NCBI RefSeq assembly: GCF_019431455.1
Contig: NZ_JAHYSR010000004.1
Span: 62,001 to 126,000, forward strand
Length of the DNA stretch: 64,000 nt
Reading direction: 5' to 3'
From: Paracoccus bogoriensis
GTDB lineage: Bacteria; Pseudomonadota; Alphaproteobacteria; Rhodobacterales; Rhodobacteraceae
This document shows positions 1-9,062 of this stretch, in pieces. Each line of letters opens with the position of its first letter. Position 1 is the first letter of the stretch. The notes under the pieces were generated by a model. That model did no database searches. It was not told the DNA's origin and saw only the letters and a program-made list of their open reading frames with translations. The translations under genes were made by a program, and so were the position numbers.

Positions 1-200
1 AAACCCCATCGAAAGGGGCCGCGCCGACCCGATTGAGGCAGGCCCTGCCCTTGGATCAGGCAAATAGTCCCGGCTCTGATCATGACGGTTCGGAGTCGGG
101 TTTATTTTCCGGATTGTCGCAAACATCCTTGCAACCGCGCGAAAGTCGCGTCTAACCTGACCCTGCGCTGAATAACCATAGAAACGCAGGGAGAGCGCTT

Positions 201-1304
201 TTGCTGGACGACCGCCTTGGCGACGCTTTCGTCGCCTTTGAGCATGTGCAAAAAAGCTATGACGGCCAGACACTTGTCGTCAAGGACTTGAACCTTTCCA
301 TCGGCAAGGGCGAATTTCTGACCATGCTGGGGCCGTCGGGCTCGGGCAAGACGACCTGCCTGATGATGCTTGCCGGTTTCGAGACCGCCACCCATGGCGA
401 GATCCGGCTGGCCGGACGCCCCATCAACCAGGTGCCACCCCACAAGCGCGGCATTGGCATGGTGTTCCAGAACTACGCCCTGTTTCCGCATATGACCGTG
501 GGCGAGAACCTGTCCTTTCCGCTGGAAGTGCGCGGCATGGGCAAGTCCGAGCGCGAGGCCCGGATCAAGCGGGCGCTGGACATGGTCCAGATGGGCGCCT
601 TCGCCAACCGCCGCCCGGCGCAGCTTTCGGGGGGCCAGCAGCAGCGCATCGCGCTGGCCCGCGCGCTGGTCTTCGATCCTGAACTGGTGCTGATGGACGA
701 ACCGCTCGGCGCGCTGGACAAGCAGCTGCGCGAACATATGCAGTTCGAGATCAAGCACTTGCACGAAAGACTTGGAATCACCGTCGTCTATGTGACCCAT
801 GATCAGGGCGAGGCGCTGACCATGTCCGACCGGATCGCGGTCTTCAATGACGGCCGCATCCAGCAGCTTGCTCCGCCCGCCGCCCTGTATGAGCGCCCCG
901 AAAACAGCTTCGTCGCCAGTTTCATCGGCGAGAACAACGCCCTTCCCGGCGTGATCGAGGAACTGGAAGGCGACAAGGCCCTGGTGCGGCTGGATGGCGG
1001 CGGCGTCATCGACGCGACCCCCGTGAACATCCGCGAGCGGGGCCAGCGCACGACCGTCTCGATCCGGCCCGAGCGGGTCGAGTTCAAGCCCGAGATGATG
1101 CCCCCCGGCGCCCACACGATCGAGGCCAAGGTGCTTGAGGTCATCTATATGGGCGACATCCTTCGTGCCCGGCTGGCCGTCGCGGGCAGCGACAACTTCG
1201 TGATGAAAATGCGCAACACGATCGGCCAGACCCGGCTTGATCCCGGCCAGACCATCCGCATCGGCTGGCATCCCCAGGATGCCCGCGCGCTGGACCCGGT
1301 CTGA
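201..1304 (+). CDS. potA: Polyamine-type ABC transporter ATP-binding protein (PotA-like)
   Basis: Cytoplasmic ATPase of a spermidine/putrescine-class importer, 367 residues, the usual PotA length. Walker A GPSGSGKT is at 44-51, Q-loop Gln90, signature LSGGQQQ at 142-148, Walker B LVLMDE at 162-167 and switch His200. A C-terminal TOBE-like beta domain covers about residues 245-360. I chose the TTG start at 201 because AGGGAG (188-193) sits just upstream and no ATG lies in frame before the ABC core. It is first in an operon with a binding protein, two permeases and a hemerythrin gene. Substrate specificity within the polyamine/amine group cannot be read from sequence. Confidence 0.9.
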   Translation: MLDDRLGDAFVAFEHVQKSYDGQTLVVKDLNLSIGKGEFLTMLGPSGSGKTTCLMMLAGFETATHGEIRLAGRPINQVPPHKRGIGMVFQNYALFPHMTVGENLSFPLEVRGMGKSEREARIKRALDMVQMGAFANRRPAQLSGGQQQRIALARALVFDPELVLMDEPLGALDKQLREHMQFEIKHLHERLGITVVYVTHDQGEALTMSDRIAVFNDGRIQQLAPPAALYERPENSFVASFIGENNALPGVIEELEGDKALVRLDGGGVIDATPVNIRERGQRTTVSIRPERVEFKPEMMPPGAHTIEAKVLEVIYMGDILRARLAVAGSDNFVMKMRNTIGQTRLDPGQTIRIGWHPQDARALDPV

Positions 1305-1313
1305 CGGACCCTT

Positions 1314-1340
1314 TCCGGGGCGTCCTGAATGCGCCCCGGA
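1314..1340 (+). terminator. Intercistronic hairpin after potA
   Basis: A perfect 9-bp stem (TCCGGGGCG at 1314-1322, CGCCCCGGA at 1332-1340) with a 9-base loop. No T-run follows, so it is more likely an mRNA-stabilising or partial-termination hairpin between the ATPase and binding-protein genes than a full terminator. Confidence 0.5.
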
Positions 1341-1390
1341 CAATGACAGGACGGGCCAGAGCCCGCGATATTTCAACAGGGAGTCACCAC

Positions 1391-2470
1391 GTGAAAACCA
1401 CTCTGATCCTCTCCACTGCCCTGACCGGCATGGCCTTTGCCGTCTCGGCGCAGGAAGTCAACGTCGTCTCCTGGGGCGGCGCCTACGAGATGAGCCAGGT
1501 CGAGGCCTATAACAAGCCCTTCACCGCCGAGACCGGCATCCGCGTCAACATGATCGCCGCCGACAACCCGGCCACGCCGCTGAAAGCGCAGGTCGAGGCC
1601 GGCAACGTGACCGCCGATGTCTTCGACGTCGAGGTTTCGGACGCGATCCGTCTGTGCGACGAGGGCGCGCTGGTCGAGATCGACCACGCCTCGCTGCCGC
1701 CTGCGCCCGACGGGACGCCCGCGGTCGATGACTTCGTCGAGGGTGCGCTGCTGGATTGCGCCGTGGCCAACATCGTCTGGGGCACGGTGATTTCGTTCGA
1801 CACGACCAGGTTCCCGGACGGCGCGCAGCCGCAGACCGCCGCCGACTTCTTCGACACCGAAACTTTCCCCGGCAAGCGCGGCCTGCCGCGCAACCCCAAG
1901 CGGACGCTCTATCTGGCGCTGATCGCCGATGGCGTCCCCGCCGCCGAGATCTATGACGTGCTGGGCACCGACGAGGGTGTCGAGCGCGCCTTTGCCAAGC
2001 TGGACACGATCAAGTCGGATGTGGTCTGGTGGGAGGCCGGCGCCCAGCCCGTGCAGCTGCTGGCCGATGGCGAGGTCACGATGACCACGGTCTATAACGG
2101 CCGTATCTTCGACGCGATCGTGGCCGAGAACAAACCTTTCGCGGTGATCTGGGACGGGCAATACATGGACATGGACATGTTCGTGATCCCCAAGGACGCC
2201 CCGAACATGGATGCGGCGCTGCAATATCTGAAATTCGCCACCGACACGCAGCGTCTGGCGGATCAGGCGAAATACATCGCCTATGGTCCGGCGCGGAAAT
2301 CCTCGGCCGCGCTGGTCGGTCTGTATCAGGATGGCGTGACCGAGATGGCGCCCCACATGCCCACCAGCCCCGAGGCGCTTGAGAACGCGGTGATGGACAA
2401 CCCGGAATTCTGGGCCGATCACGACACCGAACTGACCGAGCGCTTCAACGCCTGGCTGGCCTCGTCCTGA
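1391..2470 (+). CDS. Periplasmic polyamine-type substrate-binding protein (PotD/PotF-like)
   Basis: Periplasmic solute receptor for the adjacent ABC importer, 359 residues. A Sec signal peptide ends near AFAVSA-Q at about residue 20. The mature protein opens with VNVVSWGGAY, typical of the PotD/PotF (COG0687) family. The GTG start at 1391 is chosen because AGGGAG at 1378-1383 lies 7 bases upstream and the signal peptide begins there; the open frame continues upstream from 1343 without signal character. It lies between hairpins that may raise its expression above that of the membrane subunits. The ligand (spermidine, putrescine or another amine) is not decidable here. Confidence 0.88.
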   Translation: MKTTLILSTALTGMAFAVSAQEVNVVSWGGAYEMSQVEAYNKPFTAETGIRVNMIAADNPATPLKAQVEAGNVTADVFDVEVSDAIRLCDEGALVEIDHASLPPAPDGTPAVDDFVEGALLDCAVANIVWGTVISFDTTRFPDGAQPQTAADFFDTETFPGKRGLPRNPKRTLYLALIADGVPAAEIYDVLGTDEGVERAFAKLDTIKSDVVWWEAGAQPVQLLADGEVTMTTVYNGRIFDAIVAENKPFAVIWDGQYMDMDMFVIPKDAPNMDAALQYLKFATDTQRLADQAKYIAYGPARKSSAALVGLYQDGVTEMAPHMPTSPEALENAVMDNPEFWADHDTELTERFNAWLASS

Positions 2471-2480
2471 TCGCCGATCG

Positions 2481-2509
2481 CCGCCGCGGCCGGGTAACGG
2501 GCGCGGCGG
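2481..2509 (+). terminator. Intercistronic hairpin after the binding-protein gene
   Basis: 8-bp stem (CCGCCGCG at 2481-2488, CGCGGCGG at 2502-2509) in the 74-base gap before the first permease gene. No strong U-tract follows. Such hairpins commonly give higher binding-protein than permease expression. Confidence 0.5.
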
Positions 2510-2544
2510 TCATTCTGTCCGGACCACGACAATCGGGAAAAGCC

Positions 2545-3843
2545 ATGGCGAATGTCGCCCTTGATCCGCATGCCGCCATCGCCACCACCGCCTCGGGCGT
2601 GGGTGCGGCCCTGACCACCGCCGACGGCAAGCCTTTGGCTCGCGCCCTGGCGCGCAGTCAGCGCCGCGCACGCCGCCGGGCCTTTCTGCTGGTCCTGCCG
2701 CTGCTTGCCTTCATCCTGGTCACGTTCGTCATCCCGATCGGGCAGATGCTGCAGCGGTCGTTCTACAATGACGGCTTCTCGCGCAACATGCCCCAGGTCT
2801 CGGCCTGGTTCGCCGCGACCGAACGCGGCACAGATCCCGACGAAGCTGCCTGGGCTGCGCTGGCCGCCGATCTGACCGCCGCGGCCGAGGCGCGCACCAT
2901 CGGCATGGTCGGCACGCGCATCAATTACGACCTGTCGGGGGCGCGGTCGCTGTTCACCTCGACCGGGCGTGCGCTGCGTGGCGGGCTGGAGCCGCCCTAT
3001 CGCGAGGCGCTGCTGGGGATCAACGAAGGCTGGGACAACCCCATGCTCTGGTCGGCGATGCGCGAGGCGTCGCGCCCCTATACCGCGAATTTCTATCTGG
3101 CCGCGCTGGACCGCACCCGCGACGAGGATGGCCGCATCCGGCAGGTCGATGAACGCCAGCAGGTCTATGTGATGCTGTTCATGCGGACCTTCTGGCTGTC
3201 TTTGCTGATCACCGGGCTGACATTCCTGCTGGGCTTTCCGATCGCGCATCTGCTGGCGACGCTGCCCATGCGGAAATCGAACCTGCTGATGATCCTTGTC
3301 CTGCTGCCCTTCTGGACCTCGCTTCTGGTGCGGACCACAAGCTGGATGGTGCTGTTGCAACAGCAGGGTGTGGTGAACGACATTCTGGTCTGGCTGGGCG
3401 TGATCGGCCATGATCAGCGTTTGCAGATGATCTACAATCAGACCGGGACGATCATCGCGATGACGCATATCCTGCTGCCTTTCATGGTGCTGCCGCTCTA
3501 TTCGGTGATGCGCACGATCAACCCGTCCTATGTCCGTGCGGCGCGCTCGCTTGGTGCGACAAGCTGGACGGCCTTCCGCCGCGTCTATTTCCCGCAGACG
3601 CTGCCAGGGCTGGGGGCGGGGGCGCTTCTCGTCTTCATCCTGGCGGTGGGCTACTACATCACGCCCGCCCTGGTCGGCGGCTCGTCGGGTCAGCTGATTT
3701 CCAACATGATCGCGATGCACATGACCTCGACGCTGAACTGGTCGATGGCGGCGGCCCTGGCCGCGCTGCTCTTGGCTTCCGTCCTGGTCCTCTACTGGCT
3801 TTATGACCGGCTGGTGGGCATCGACAACCTGAAACTGGGATAG
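2545..3843 (+). CDS. potB: ABC transporter permease, PotB type
   Basis: Inner-membrane permease subunit, 432 residues, longer than the roughly 285 residues of E. coli PotB. The extra length is a cytoplasmic N-terminus of about 45 residues, rich in Arg just before TM1 (47-70), and a soluble stretch of about 135 residues between TM1 and TM2 that should lie in the periplasm. The conserved permease core (binding-protein-dependent transport domain) starts near residue 215. The EAA loop that docks on PotA is seen as YVRAARSLGATSWTAFRRV. The start ATG follows the SBP gene by 74 bases; PotC follows after 3 bases. Confidence 0.88.
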   Translation: MANVALDPHAAIATTASGVGAALTTADGKPLARALARSQRRARRRAFLLVLPLLAFILVTFVIPIGQMLQRSFYNDGFSRNMPQVSAWFAATERGTDPDEAAWAALAADLTAAAEARTIGMVGTRINYDLSGARSLFTSTGRALRGGLEPPYREALLGINEGWDNPMLWSAMREASRPYTANFYLAALDRTRDEDGRIRQVDERQQVYVMLFMRTFWLSLLITGLTFLLGFPIAHLLATLPMRKSNLLMILVLLPFWTSLLVRTTSWMVLLQQQGVVNDILVWLGVIGHDQRLQMIYNQTGTIIAMTHILLPFMVLPLYSVMRTINPSYVRAARSLGATSWTAFRRVYFPQTLPGLGAGALLVFILAVGYYITPALVGGSSGQLISNMIAMHMTSTLNWSMAAALAALLLASVLVLYWLYDRLVGIDNLKLG

Positions 3844-3846
3844 ACC

Positions 3847-4797
3847 ATGGCGCTTCCTTCCTACGCCTCGCCGCTGGAGCGGGCCTGGCATTACCTCTAT
3901 CTGGTGATCTGCGGGCTGATCTTCTTTTTCCTGATCGCGCCGATTCTGGTGATCATCCCGCTTTCCTTCAATGCCGAGCCGTTCTTTACCTTCACCCCCG
4001 CCATGCGGTCGCTGGACCCCGAGGGGTTCAGCCTGCGCTGGTATCAGAGCCTTCTGACCTTCGGGATGCAGAACCCCGATGCCGAGGGCTGGGCCTTCTG
4101 GGCCGATGCCTGGACCAATGCGCACTGGATCAAGGCGGCGAAGAACTCGATCATCATCGGCTTCTTCGCAACGCTGGTGGCCACGGTTCTGGGCACGCTT
4201 GCGGCACTGGGCCTGTCGCGGCCGGAAATGCCCTATCGCCGGGCGATCATGGCCATCCTGATTTCGCCCATGATCGTGCCGCTGATCATCACCGCGACGG
4301 GGATGTTCTTCTTCTACTCGAACCCTTGCGAATTGTTGTCCCTGGTCGGGCTGGAACCGCAATGCGGGCGGCTGTCGGGCACATATCTGGGGGTGATCCT
4401 GGCCCATGCCACCCTGGGTATTCCCTTCGTCATCATCACCGTGACCGCAACGCTGGTCGGGTTCGACCAGTCGCTGAACCGCGCGGCGGCCTCGCTTGGC
4501 GCCAGCCCCAGGGTGACGTTCTTCCGGGTGACGATGCCGCTGATCCTGCCCGGCGTGATTGCGGGGGCGCTGTTTGCCTTTGTCACCTCGTTCGACGAGG
4601 TCGTCGCGGTCCTGTTCATCGCAGCACCCGAGCAGCAGACAATCCCGCGCCAGATGTGGAACGGCATCCGCGAGCAGATCAGCCCCGCGATCCTTGCCGT
4701 GGCCACGCTGCTGGTGATCTTCTCGATCGCGCTGCTGACGACGGTTGAATTGCTGCGCCGCCGATCAGAGCGCATCCGCGGCCTGACCCCGCAATGA
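3847..4797 (+). CDS. potC: ABC transporter permease, PotC type
   Basis: Second inner-membrane permease of the polyamine-type importer, 316 residues with about six membrane helices. The first is at 17-40 (LYLVICGLIFFFLIAPILV). The EAA-type docking loop is NRAAASLGASPRVTFFRVT. It begins 3 bases after potB, and its TGA overlaps the ATG of the hemerythrin gene (ATGA), so all five genes are probably one transcript. Residues 55-95 form a longer first periplasmic loop than in E. coli PotC. Confidence 0.88.
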   Translation: MALPSYASPLERAWHYLYLVICGLIFFFLIAPILVIIPLSFNAEPFFTFTPAMRSLDPEGFSLRWYQSLLTFGMQNPDAEGWAFWADAWTNAHWIKAAKNSIIIGFFATLVATVLGTLAALGLSRPEMPYRRAIMAILISPMIVPLIITATGMFFFYSNPCELLSLVGLEPQCGRLSGTYLGVILAHATLGIPFVIITVTATLVGFDQSLNRAAASLGASPRVTFFRVTMPLILPGVIAGALFAFVTSFDEVVAVLFIAAPEQQTIPRQMWNGIREQISPAILAVATLLVIFSIALLTTVELLRRRSERIRGLTPQ

Positions 4798-5354
4798 CGC
4801 CCGATGATCTGGATGACGCGGACGCCCGCCCGGCGCCGCCGCGCTATCCCTCGATCACGGCTGCACAGCGCGCGCATGGCCGCCGTCTGGCCGCGATCCA
4901 CGACATGTATCGGGCCGAACTGGACGGTGTGGCCGGCCTGCTGGCCGCCATCCGCGCCGAGATGGCCGCGCCCGGCGCGCTGGCGCAAGCTGTGGACGAG
5001 ATGCAGATGACGCGCAATTTCCGCCTGTTCGGCACGGCCTGCGGGCGCGATTGCGCGCTTTTGCAGAACCACCACGATATCGAGGAAAGCTGGATGTTCC
5101 CGACCCTGGCCGAACGCGGCGGCTCGCCTCTGGCGCCGGTCATCGCGCGGCTGCGCGCCGAACATCAGGTCATCCACCGCCTGATCGAGACCCTGCATGA
5201 TGCCGCGCGCGCCCTGCGCGATGCGCCCTCGGCCGATGCGTTCGAGGATTGCGCGCGGCGCTTCGCGGCGCTGCACCGCGCGATCCGGTCGCATTTCGGC
5301 TATGAGGAAACCGCTCTTGAAGAGCCTCTGGGCGCGCTTGGCGTGCCGATCTGA
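4794..5354 (+). CDS. Hemerythrin HHE domain protein
   Basis: Predicted cytoplasmic four-helix di-iron protein, 186 residues. Ligand-type motifs in order are HHDIEESWMFP, RAEHQVIHRLIE and LHRAIRSHFGYEETAL, which match the His/Glu pattern of HHE hemerythrins binding O2, NO or peroxide. The roughly 40-residue N-terminus looks unstructured. Its ATG overlaps the potC stop, so it is translationally coupled to a polyamine-type transporter, an unusual partner for which I know no established mechanism. A regulatory or stress role for the transport operon is inference only. Confidence 0.85.
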   Translation: MTPDDLDDADARPAPPRYPSITAAQRAHGRRLAAIHDMYRAELDGVAGLLAAIRAEMAAPGALAQAVDEMQMTRNFRLFGTACGRDCALLQNHHDIEESWMFPTLAERGGSPLAPVIARLRAEHQVIHRLIETLHDAARALRDAPSADAFEDCARRFAALHRAIRSHFGYEETALEEPLGALGVPI

Positions 5355-5360
5355 GCGCCG

Positions 5361-6305
5361 TCAGGGCAGGATCATCAGCCAGACCCACACCGTCAGGATG
5401 GACAGGGCCGTCGCCATCAGCACGCTGGACGCGGCGACCCGGCGGGCCGAGCCGTAGATATTGGCAAAGAGATAGGCGTTGACCCCCGGCGCCATCGCGG
5501 CGGTCAGCACCGCCGAACGCAGCCCCGCCACATCCAGCCCCGCCAGCCGCGCCGCGCCATAGGTGATTGCGGGATGCAGGATCAGCGCAATGGCGCAGCA
5601 CATGGCGATGGTGGCCATGTCCCCTTCGGGCCGGTAGCGGTAAAGGATGCCGCCCAGTCCGAACAAGGCAGCGGGCAGCGCCGCGCGTGCCAGCATGTCC
5701 ACCGCGTCCCAGAAGCCTTGCGGCATGACCAGGCCTGCCTGTATCAGCAGGTTCATGCTGAGCCCGGCCAGGATGCCGATGACCAGCGAGGTCCGCAGCA
5801 CCCCCGCCAGCGCCTTCAGCGCGACCCGCCCGACCGACAGGCCCGAGCCGCGCGCGCGGGTGAACTCCATCACCGTGATCCCGAACGTGTAGAGCATCGG
5901 CGAATGCAGCGCGATGATCGCCCAGTTCCCCGCCAGAGCCTCGGGGCCATAGGCGCGTTCGGTGATCGGCACGCCCAGCAGCAGCGTGTTCGAGAACAGG
6001 CAGACAAAGCCGATGGCCACGCAATCCATCGGCGGGCGCGAGAACAGATACCGTGCCCCCGCCCAGCCCGCCGCAAAGCTGGCAAAGGCCCCCAGATAGA
6101 AGGGGATCAGCAGGGCCGGGCGGAACTCGGTCCCCAGATCCAGCCGCGCGATGGACGCAAACAGCAGCGCCGGCACCGCGAAATTCTGCGCGAAGGCCAT
6201 GACGCCATCGACCGTCGAGGCGCCGAACCAGCCCCGCCACGCCGCCAGATAGCCGAAGCCCACGACCAGAAAGACCGGCAGGATGATCGTGAACAGCGCG
6301 CTCAC
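5361..6305 (-). CDS. AEC (auxin efflux carrier) family transporter
   Basis: Inner-membrane protein of 314 residues with about ten hydrophobic helices. The N-terminus LFTIILPVFLVVGFGYLAA and the internal motif FAQNFAVPALLFASIA are typical of bacterial AEC/bile-acid-like carriers. Substrates of such proteins are mostly small organic acids or are unknown. Its ATG overlaps the stop of the MBL-fold gene (6302-6305), and it ends 7 bases from the convergent hemerythrin gene. It is last in a six-gene minus-strand run, with no obvious functional link to the preceding genes. Confidence 0.85.
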   Translation of the reverse strand: MSALFTIILPVFLVVGFGYLAAWRGWFGASTVDGVMAFAQNFAVPALLFASIARLDLGTEFRPALLIPFYLGAFASFAAGWAGARYLFSRPPMDCVAIGFVCLFSNTLLLGVPITERAYGPEALAGNWAIIALHSPMLYTFGITVMEFTRARGSGLSVGRVALKALAGVLRTSLVIGILAGLSMNLLIQAGLVMPQGFWDAVDMLARAALPAALFGLGGILYRYRPEGDMATIAMCCAIALILHPAITYGAARLAGLDVAGLRSAVLTAAMAPGVNAYLFANIYGSARRVAASSVLMATALSILTVWVWLMILP

Positions 6306-7129
6306 AGGGCGGCGGGCAGATCGGGCAGGGCGGCTGTCGCCTCGACCTGCATCATGTCATGGGCCGGGGTCACGTGATCCGGCGTTTCGCGCGCGACGGT
6401 CGCGTAATCCATGTCGAGATGCATGTTCGTCAGCACCGCGCGGGGGCTGGCCGCGCGGGCGATCCAGTCCAGCGCCAGCGCCAGATGCGCGTGGCTCGGA
6501 TGCGGCTCGGGACGCAGCGCGTCGATGATGAAGGGATCGGCGCCCTCGATCAGGGGCCAGGCCGCGTCGGGAATGGCCGAGACATCCGGCAGATAGACCA
6601 GCCCGCCGATGCGGAAGCCAAGCGCCGTCGTGCGGCCATGCTGCACGCGGAAGGGGATCAGCCCGATGGGGCCGCCGGGGCCGTCGATCGTCACGCGGCC
6701 TTCGATCAGGTTCAGCGTGCAGATGGGGGGGTATTCACTGCCCTCGGGCGTCTCGAAGACATAGCCGAAGCGGGTCAGCAGCGTGTCGGCCGTCTCGGCA
6801 TCGGCCCAGACCGGCAGCATGGCGCGGGCGTTGTAGGCAAGCTGGCGCAGGTCGTCGATGCCGTGGATATGGTCGGCATGGGCGTGGGTATAGACCACCG
6901 CATCCACCCTTGAGACGCCCGCGTCCAGCATCTGCGGCGCCAGATCCGGCCCGGTGTCGATCAGCACGCGGGTGGTGCCCTGCGCGCCGTCGCGTTCGAC
7001 CAGCAGCGCGCAGCGGCGGCGGCGGTTTCTCGGCTCGGCCGGGTCGCAGGCGCCCCAGTTGCCGCCGATCCGCGGCACGCCCCCCGACGAGCCGCAGCCA
7101 AGGATCGTCGCGCGCAGACCGCCGCTCAT
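6302..7129 (-). CDS. MBL-fold metal-dependent hydrolase (PhnP-like)
   Basis: Metallo-beta-lactamase fold phosphodiesterase-type hydrolase, 275 residues, cytoplasmic. The signature THAHADHIHGIDDLR (His82, His84, Asp86, His87) provides the di-metal site. The N-terminal TILGCGSSGGVPRIGGNWG and the Arg/Cys-rich stretch RNRRRRC match the PhnP-like branch that sits next to tatD in many alphaproteobacteria. The start at 7129 is taken because it overlaps the tatD stop (ATGA); the open frame extends further upstream only as a shadow of tatD. Its natural substrate is unknown; cyclic phosphodiesters are a reasonable guess from the family. Confidence 0.87.
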   Translation of the reverse strand: MSGGLRATILGCGSSGGVPRIGGNWGACDPAEPRNRRRRCALLVERDGAQGTTRVLIDTGPDLAPQMLDAGVSRVDAVVYTHAHADHIHGIDDLRQLAYNARAMLPVWADAETADTLLTRFGYVFETPEGSEYPPICTLNLIEGRVTIDGPGGPIGLIPFRVQHGRTTALGFRIGGLVYLPDVSAIPDAAWPLIEGADPFIIDALRPEPHPSHAHLALALDWIARAASPRAVLTNMHLDMDYATVARETPDHVTPAHDMMQVEATAALPDLPAAL

Positions 7130-7944
7130 GCGCGCGCCCTGCCGTCGGGGCGGGCGGCTTTGGCGAAAAGCCTGTCGAAATTCGCGCTGGTCGCGGCGGC
7201 GAAATCCTCGAAGGACAGGCCGAAGACCTCGGCGCCCACACGCGCGGTATGGACGACATGGGCGGGTTCGTTGCGCCGCCCGCGATGGGGCGGCGGGGCC
7301 AGATAGGGGCTGTCGGTCTCGACCAGGATGCGGTCGAGCGGGGCTGCGGCGAAGATCTCGCGCAGGTCCGACGACCGGGGAAAGGCGGCGATCCCCGACA
7401 TCGAGAGGTAGAAGCCCAGATCCAGCGCCGTGCGCGCCAGGGCGGCGGACGAGCTGAAGCAATGCATGACGCAGCCGAAGGCGCCTGCGCGGTGTTCCTC
7501 GGTCAGGATGCGGGCCATGTCGTCATCGGCGTCGCGCGCATGGATGATCAGCGGCAGGCCGGTGCGGCGTGCGGCCTCGATATGGATGCGCAGGCTTTCC
7601 TGCTGAAGCGCGGCGCTTTCGGCGGTGTAGTGATAATCCAGGCCGGTTTCCCCGATCCCCACGAATTTCGGATGCGCGGCCAGCGCGACAAGCTGATCGA
7701 CCGAGGCCATGGGCTCTTCGGCCACGCCCATCGGATGGGTGCCCGCGGCGTAAAAGACGCCCTCATGCGCTTCGGCCAGGGCGCGGACCGCGGGTTCGTT
7801 GCGCAGGCGGGTGCAGATCGTGACCATGCGCGTGACGCCGGTGGCGCGGGCGCGTTCGATCAGCGCTGCGTGCTCGCCATCGAAATCCGGGAAATCCAGA
7901 TGGCAATGGCTGTCCACAAGGGCAGGGGGCGCTGCATCACGCAT
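7126..7944 (-). CDS. tatD: TatD family metal-dependent hydrolase/DNase
   Basis: TIM-barrel metal-dependent hydrolase of 272 residues, the usual TatD size. Metal-binding motifs are DSHCHLD near residue 11, GIGETGLDYHY, LIIHARDADDDM, MHCFSSS and VETDSPYL near the C-terminus. TatD family members act as 3'-5' exonucleases on DNA, with suggested roles in repair and DNA fragmentation. It lies between holB and the MBL-fold gene in the dac-tmk-holB-tatD order widely kept in alphaproteobacteria. Its stop overlaps the start of the next gene. Confidence 0.92.
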   Translation of the reverse strand: MRDAAPPALVDSHCHLDFPDFDGEHAALIERARATGVTRMVTICTRLRNEPAVRALAEAHEGVFYAAGTHPMGVAEEPMASVDQLVALAAHPKFVGIGETGLDYHYTAESAALQQESLRIHIEAARRTGLPLIIHARDADDDMARILTEEHRAGAFGCVMHCFSSSAALARTALDLGFYLSMSGIAAFPRSSDLREIFAAAPLDRILVETDSPYLAPPPHRGRRNEPAHVVHTARVGAEVFGLSFEDFAAATSANFDRLFAKAARPDGRARA

Positions 7945-7958
7945 CCGGTTTCCTTCGG

Positions 7959-9062
7959 TCAGGCTGTCGCGGCGCGCGCGGGGGGCGATTGCGCCAGTTG
8001 CAGCACCATATCCAACACCAGCGCGGCGGGGTCAATATTGACCGCCCGGCCCGCGCGCGCCCGAGCCGACAGGCTGGCCTGCGCCTCGGCCCAGTGGCGG
8101 GCGGCCAGATCGTCGGGTGACAGTCGCGCCATCAGCGCGGCCTCGCCCCGCGCGGCCTGATCCAGCGGCGCGCCCATCAGTCCCGCCCGCGCCAGCCGCG
8201 CGACGAAGCGGTCCAGCAAGGTGATCGCCAGATCGAACGGATCGCCCTCGGCCCCCGCCCGCCCTGCGGCCGCGCTGGACCATTCTGCCGCCGCCAGCCG
8301 GTCCAGCCGGGGCAGGGTGGCGAACAGATCGACCAGCGCCTGATAGCGGTCCAGCCCGTCCTGCCCGGCCAGTCGCAGCGCCTCGCCGACCGAGCCGTCG
8401 GACAGGGCGGCCAGCGCTTGGGCATCCTCGTGCAGGCCCATGTCGGACAGGATCGCGCCCATCTGCGGCGCGGCCAGCGGCGACAGGCGCAGCGTGCGGC
8501 AGCGCGACCGGATTGTGGGCAAAAGCCCGGAGGGCTGATGCGCAACCAAGAGGATCAGCGTCCGGGCGGGCGGTTCCTCGAGCACCTTCAGCAGCGCATT
8601 GGCGGCGGCGGTGTTCATGTCGTCGGCGGCGTCGATGATGGCGACGCGGTGTCCGCCCTCGGCCGCGCTCATGTGGAAGAAGGACAGAAGGCGGCGGATC
8701 TCGTCCACGGTGATCTGCGCCGAAAGGCGTCCGGCCTTGTCGTCCCAGGGGCGGCGGATGACGGTCAGGCGCGGTTCGGACAGCGCCAGCACGCGGCGCG
8801 TCTCAGGGCTTTCGGGGTCCGAGGTCAGGTCATCCGACGCCATTCCAGACAGAACCCACTTGGCGATGGCCCAGGCCAAGGTCGCCTTGCCCACACCGCG
8901 CGGGCCGCACAGAAGCCAGGCATGATGCAGCCGCCCGCCCCGCGCCGCCGAGACGAAGTCGCGCCGCGCCGCATCATGGCCCAGCACGCGCCGCGCCTCG
9001 CGCGGGTGGGGGGCGCCGGGCACGCGGTCGGCTTCGGGGATATCCTCGGGGGCGGTCTTCAC
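7959..9062 (-). CDS. holB: DNA polymerase III delta' subunit
   Basis: Clamp-loader subunit of 367 residues. An AAA+ module opens with HHAWLLCGPRGVGKATLAWA (Walker A GPRGVGKA); the central region has NALLKVLEEPPARTLILLV and the SRC-type motif RSRCRTLRLSPL. The GTG start at 9062 overlaps the tmk TGA (GTGA), in agreement with the beginning of homology. The tmk-holB-tatD order is standard. The Walker A ends in KA rather than KT, which fits the view that delta' is a non-hydrolysing clamp-loader member. Confidence 0.92.
   Translation of the reverse strand: MKTAPEDIPEADRVPGAPHPREARRVLGHDAARRDFVSAARGGRLHHAWLLCGPRGVGKATLAWAIAKWVLSGMASDDLTSDPESPETRRVLALSEPRLTVIRRPWDDKAGRLSAQITVDEIRRLLSFFHMSAAEGGHRVAIIDAADDMNTAAANALLKVLEEPPARTLILLVAHQPSGLLPTIRSRCRTLRLSPLAAPQMGAILSDMGLHEDAQALAALSDGSVGEALRLAGQDGLDRYQALVDLFATLPRLDRLAAAEWSSAAAGRAGAEGDPFDLAITLLDRFVARLARAGLMGAPLDQAARGEAALMARLSPDDLAARHWAEAQASLSARARAGRAVNIDPAALVLDMVLQLAQSPPARAATA

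Noticed and set aside
1-18. Possible terminator at the left edge (CCCC...GGGG with T-rich end on the minus strand)
   Set aside because: Only a 4-bp stem, and the flanking gene is outside the window.
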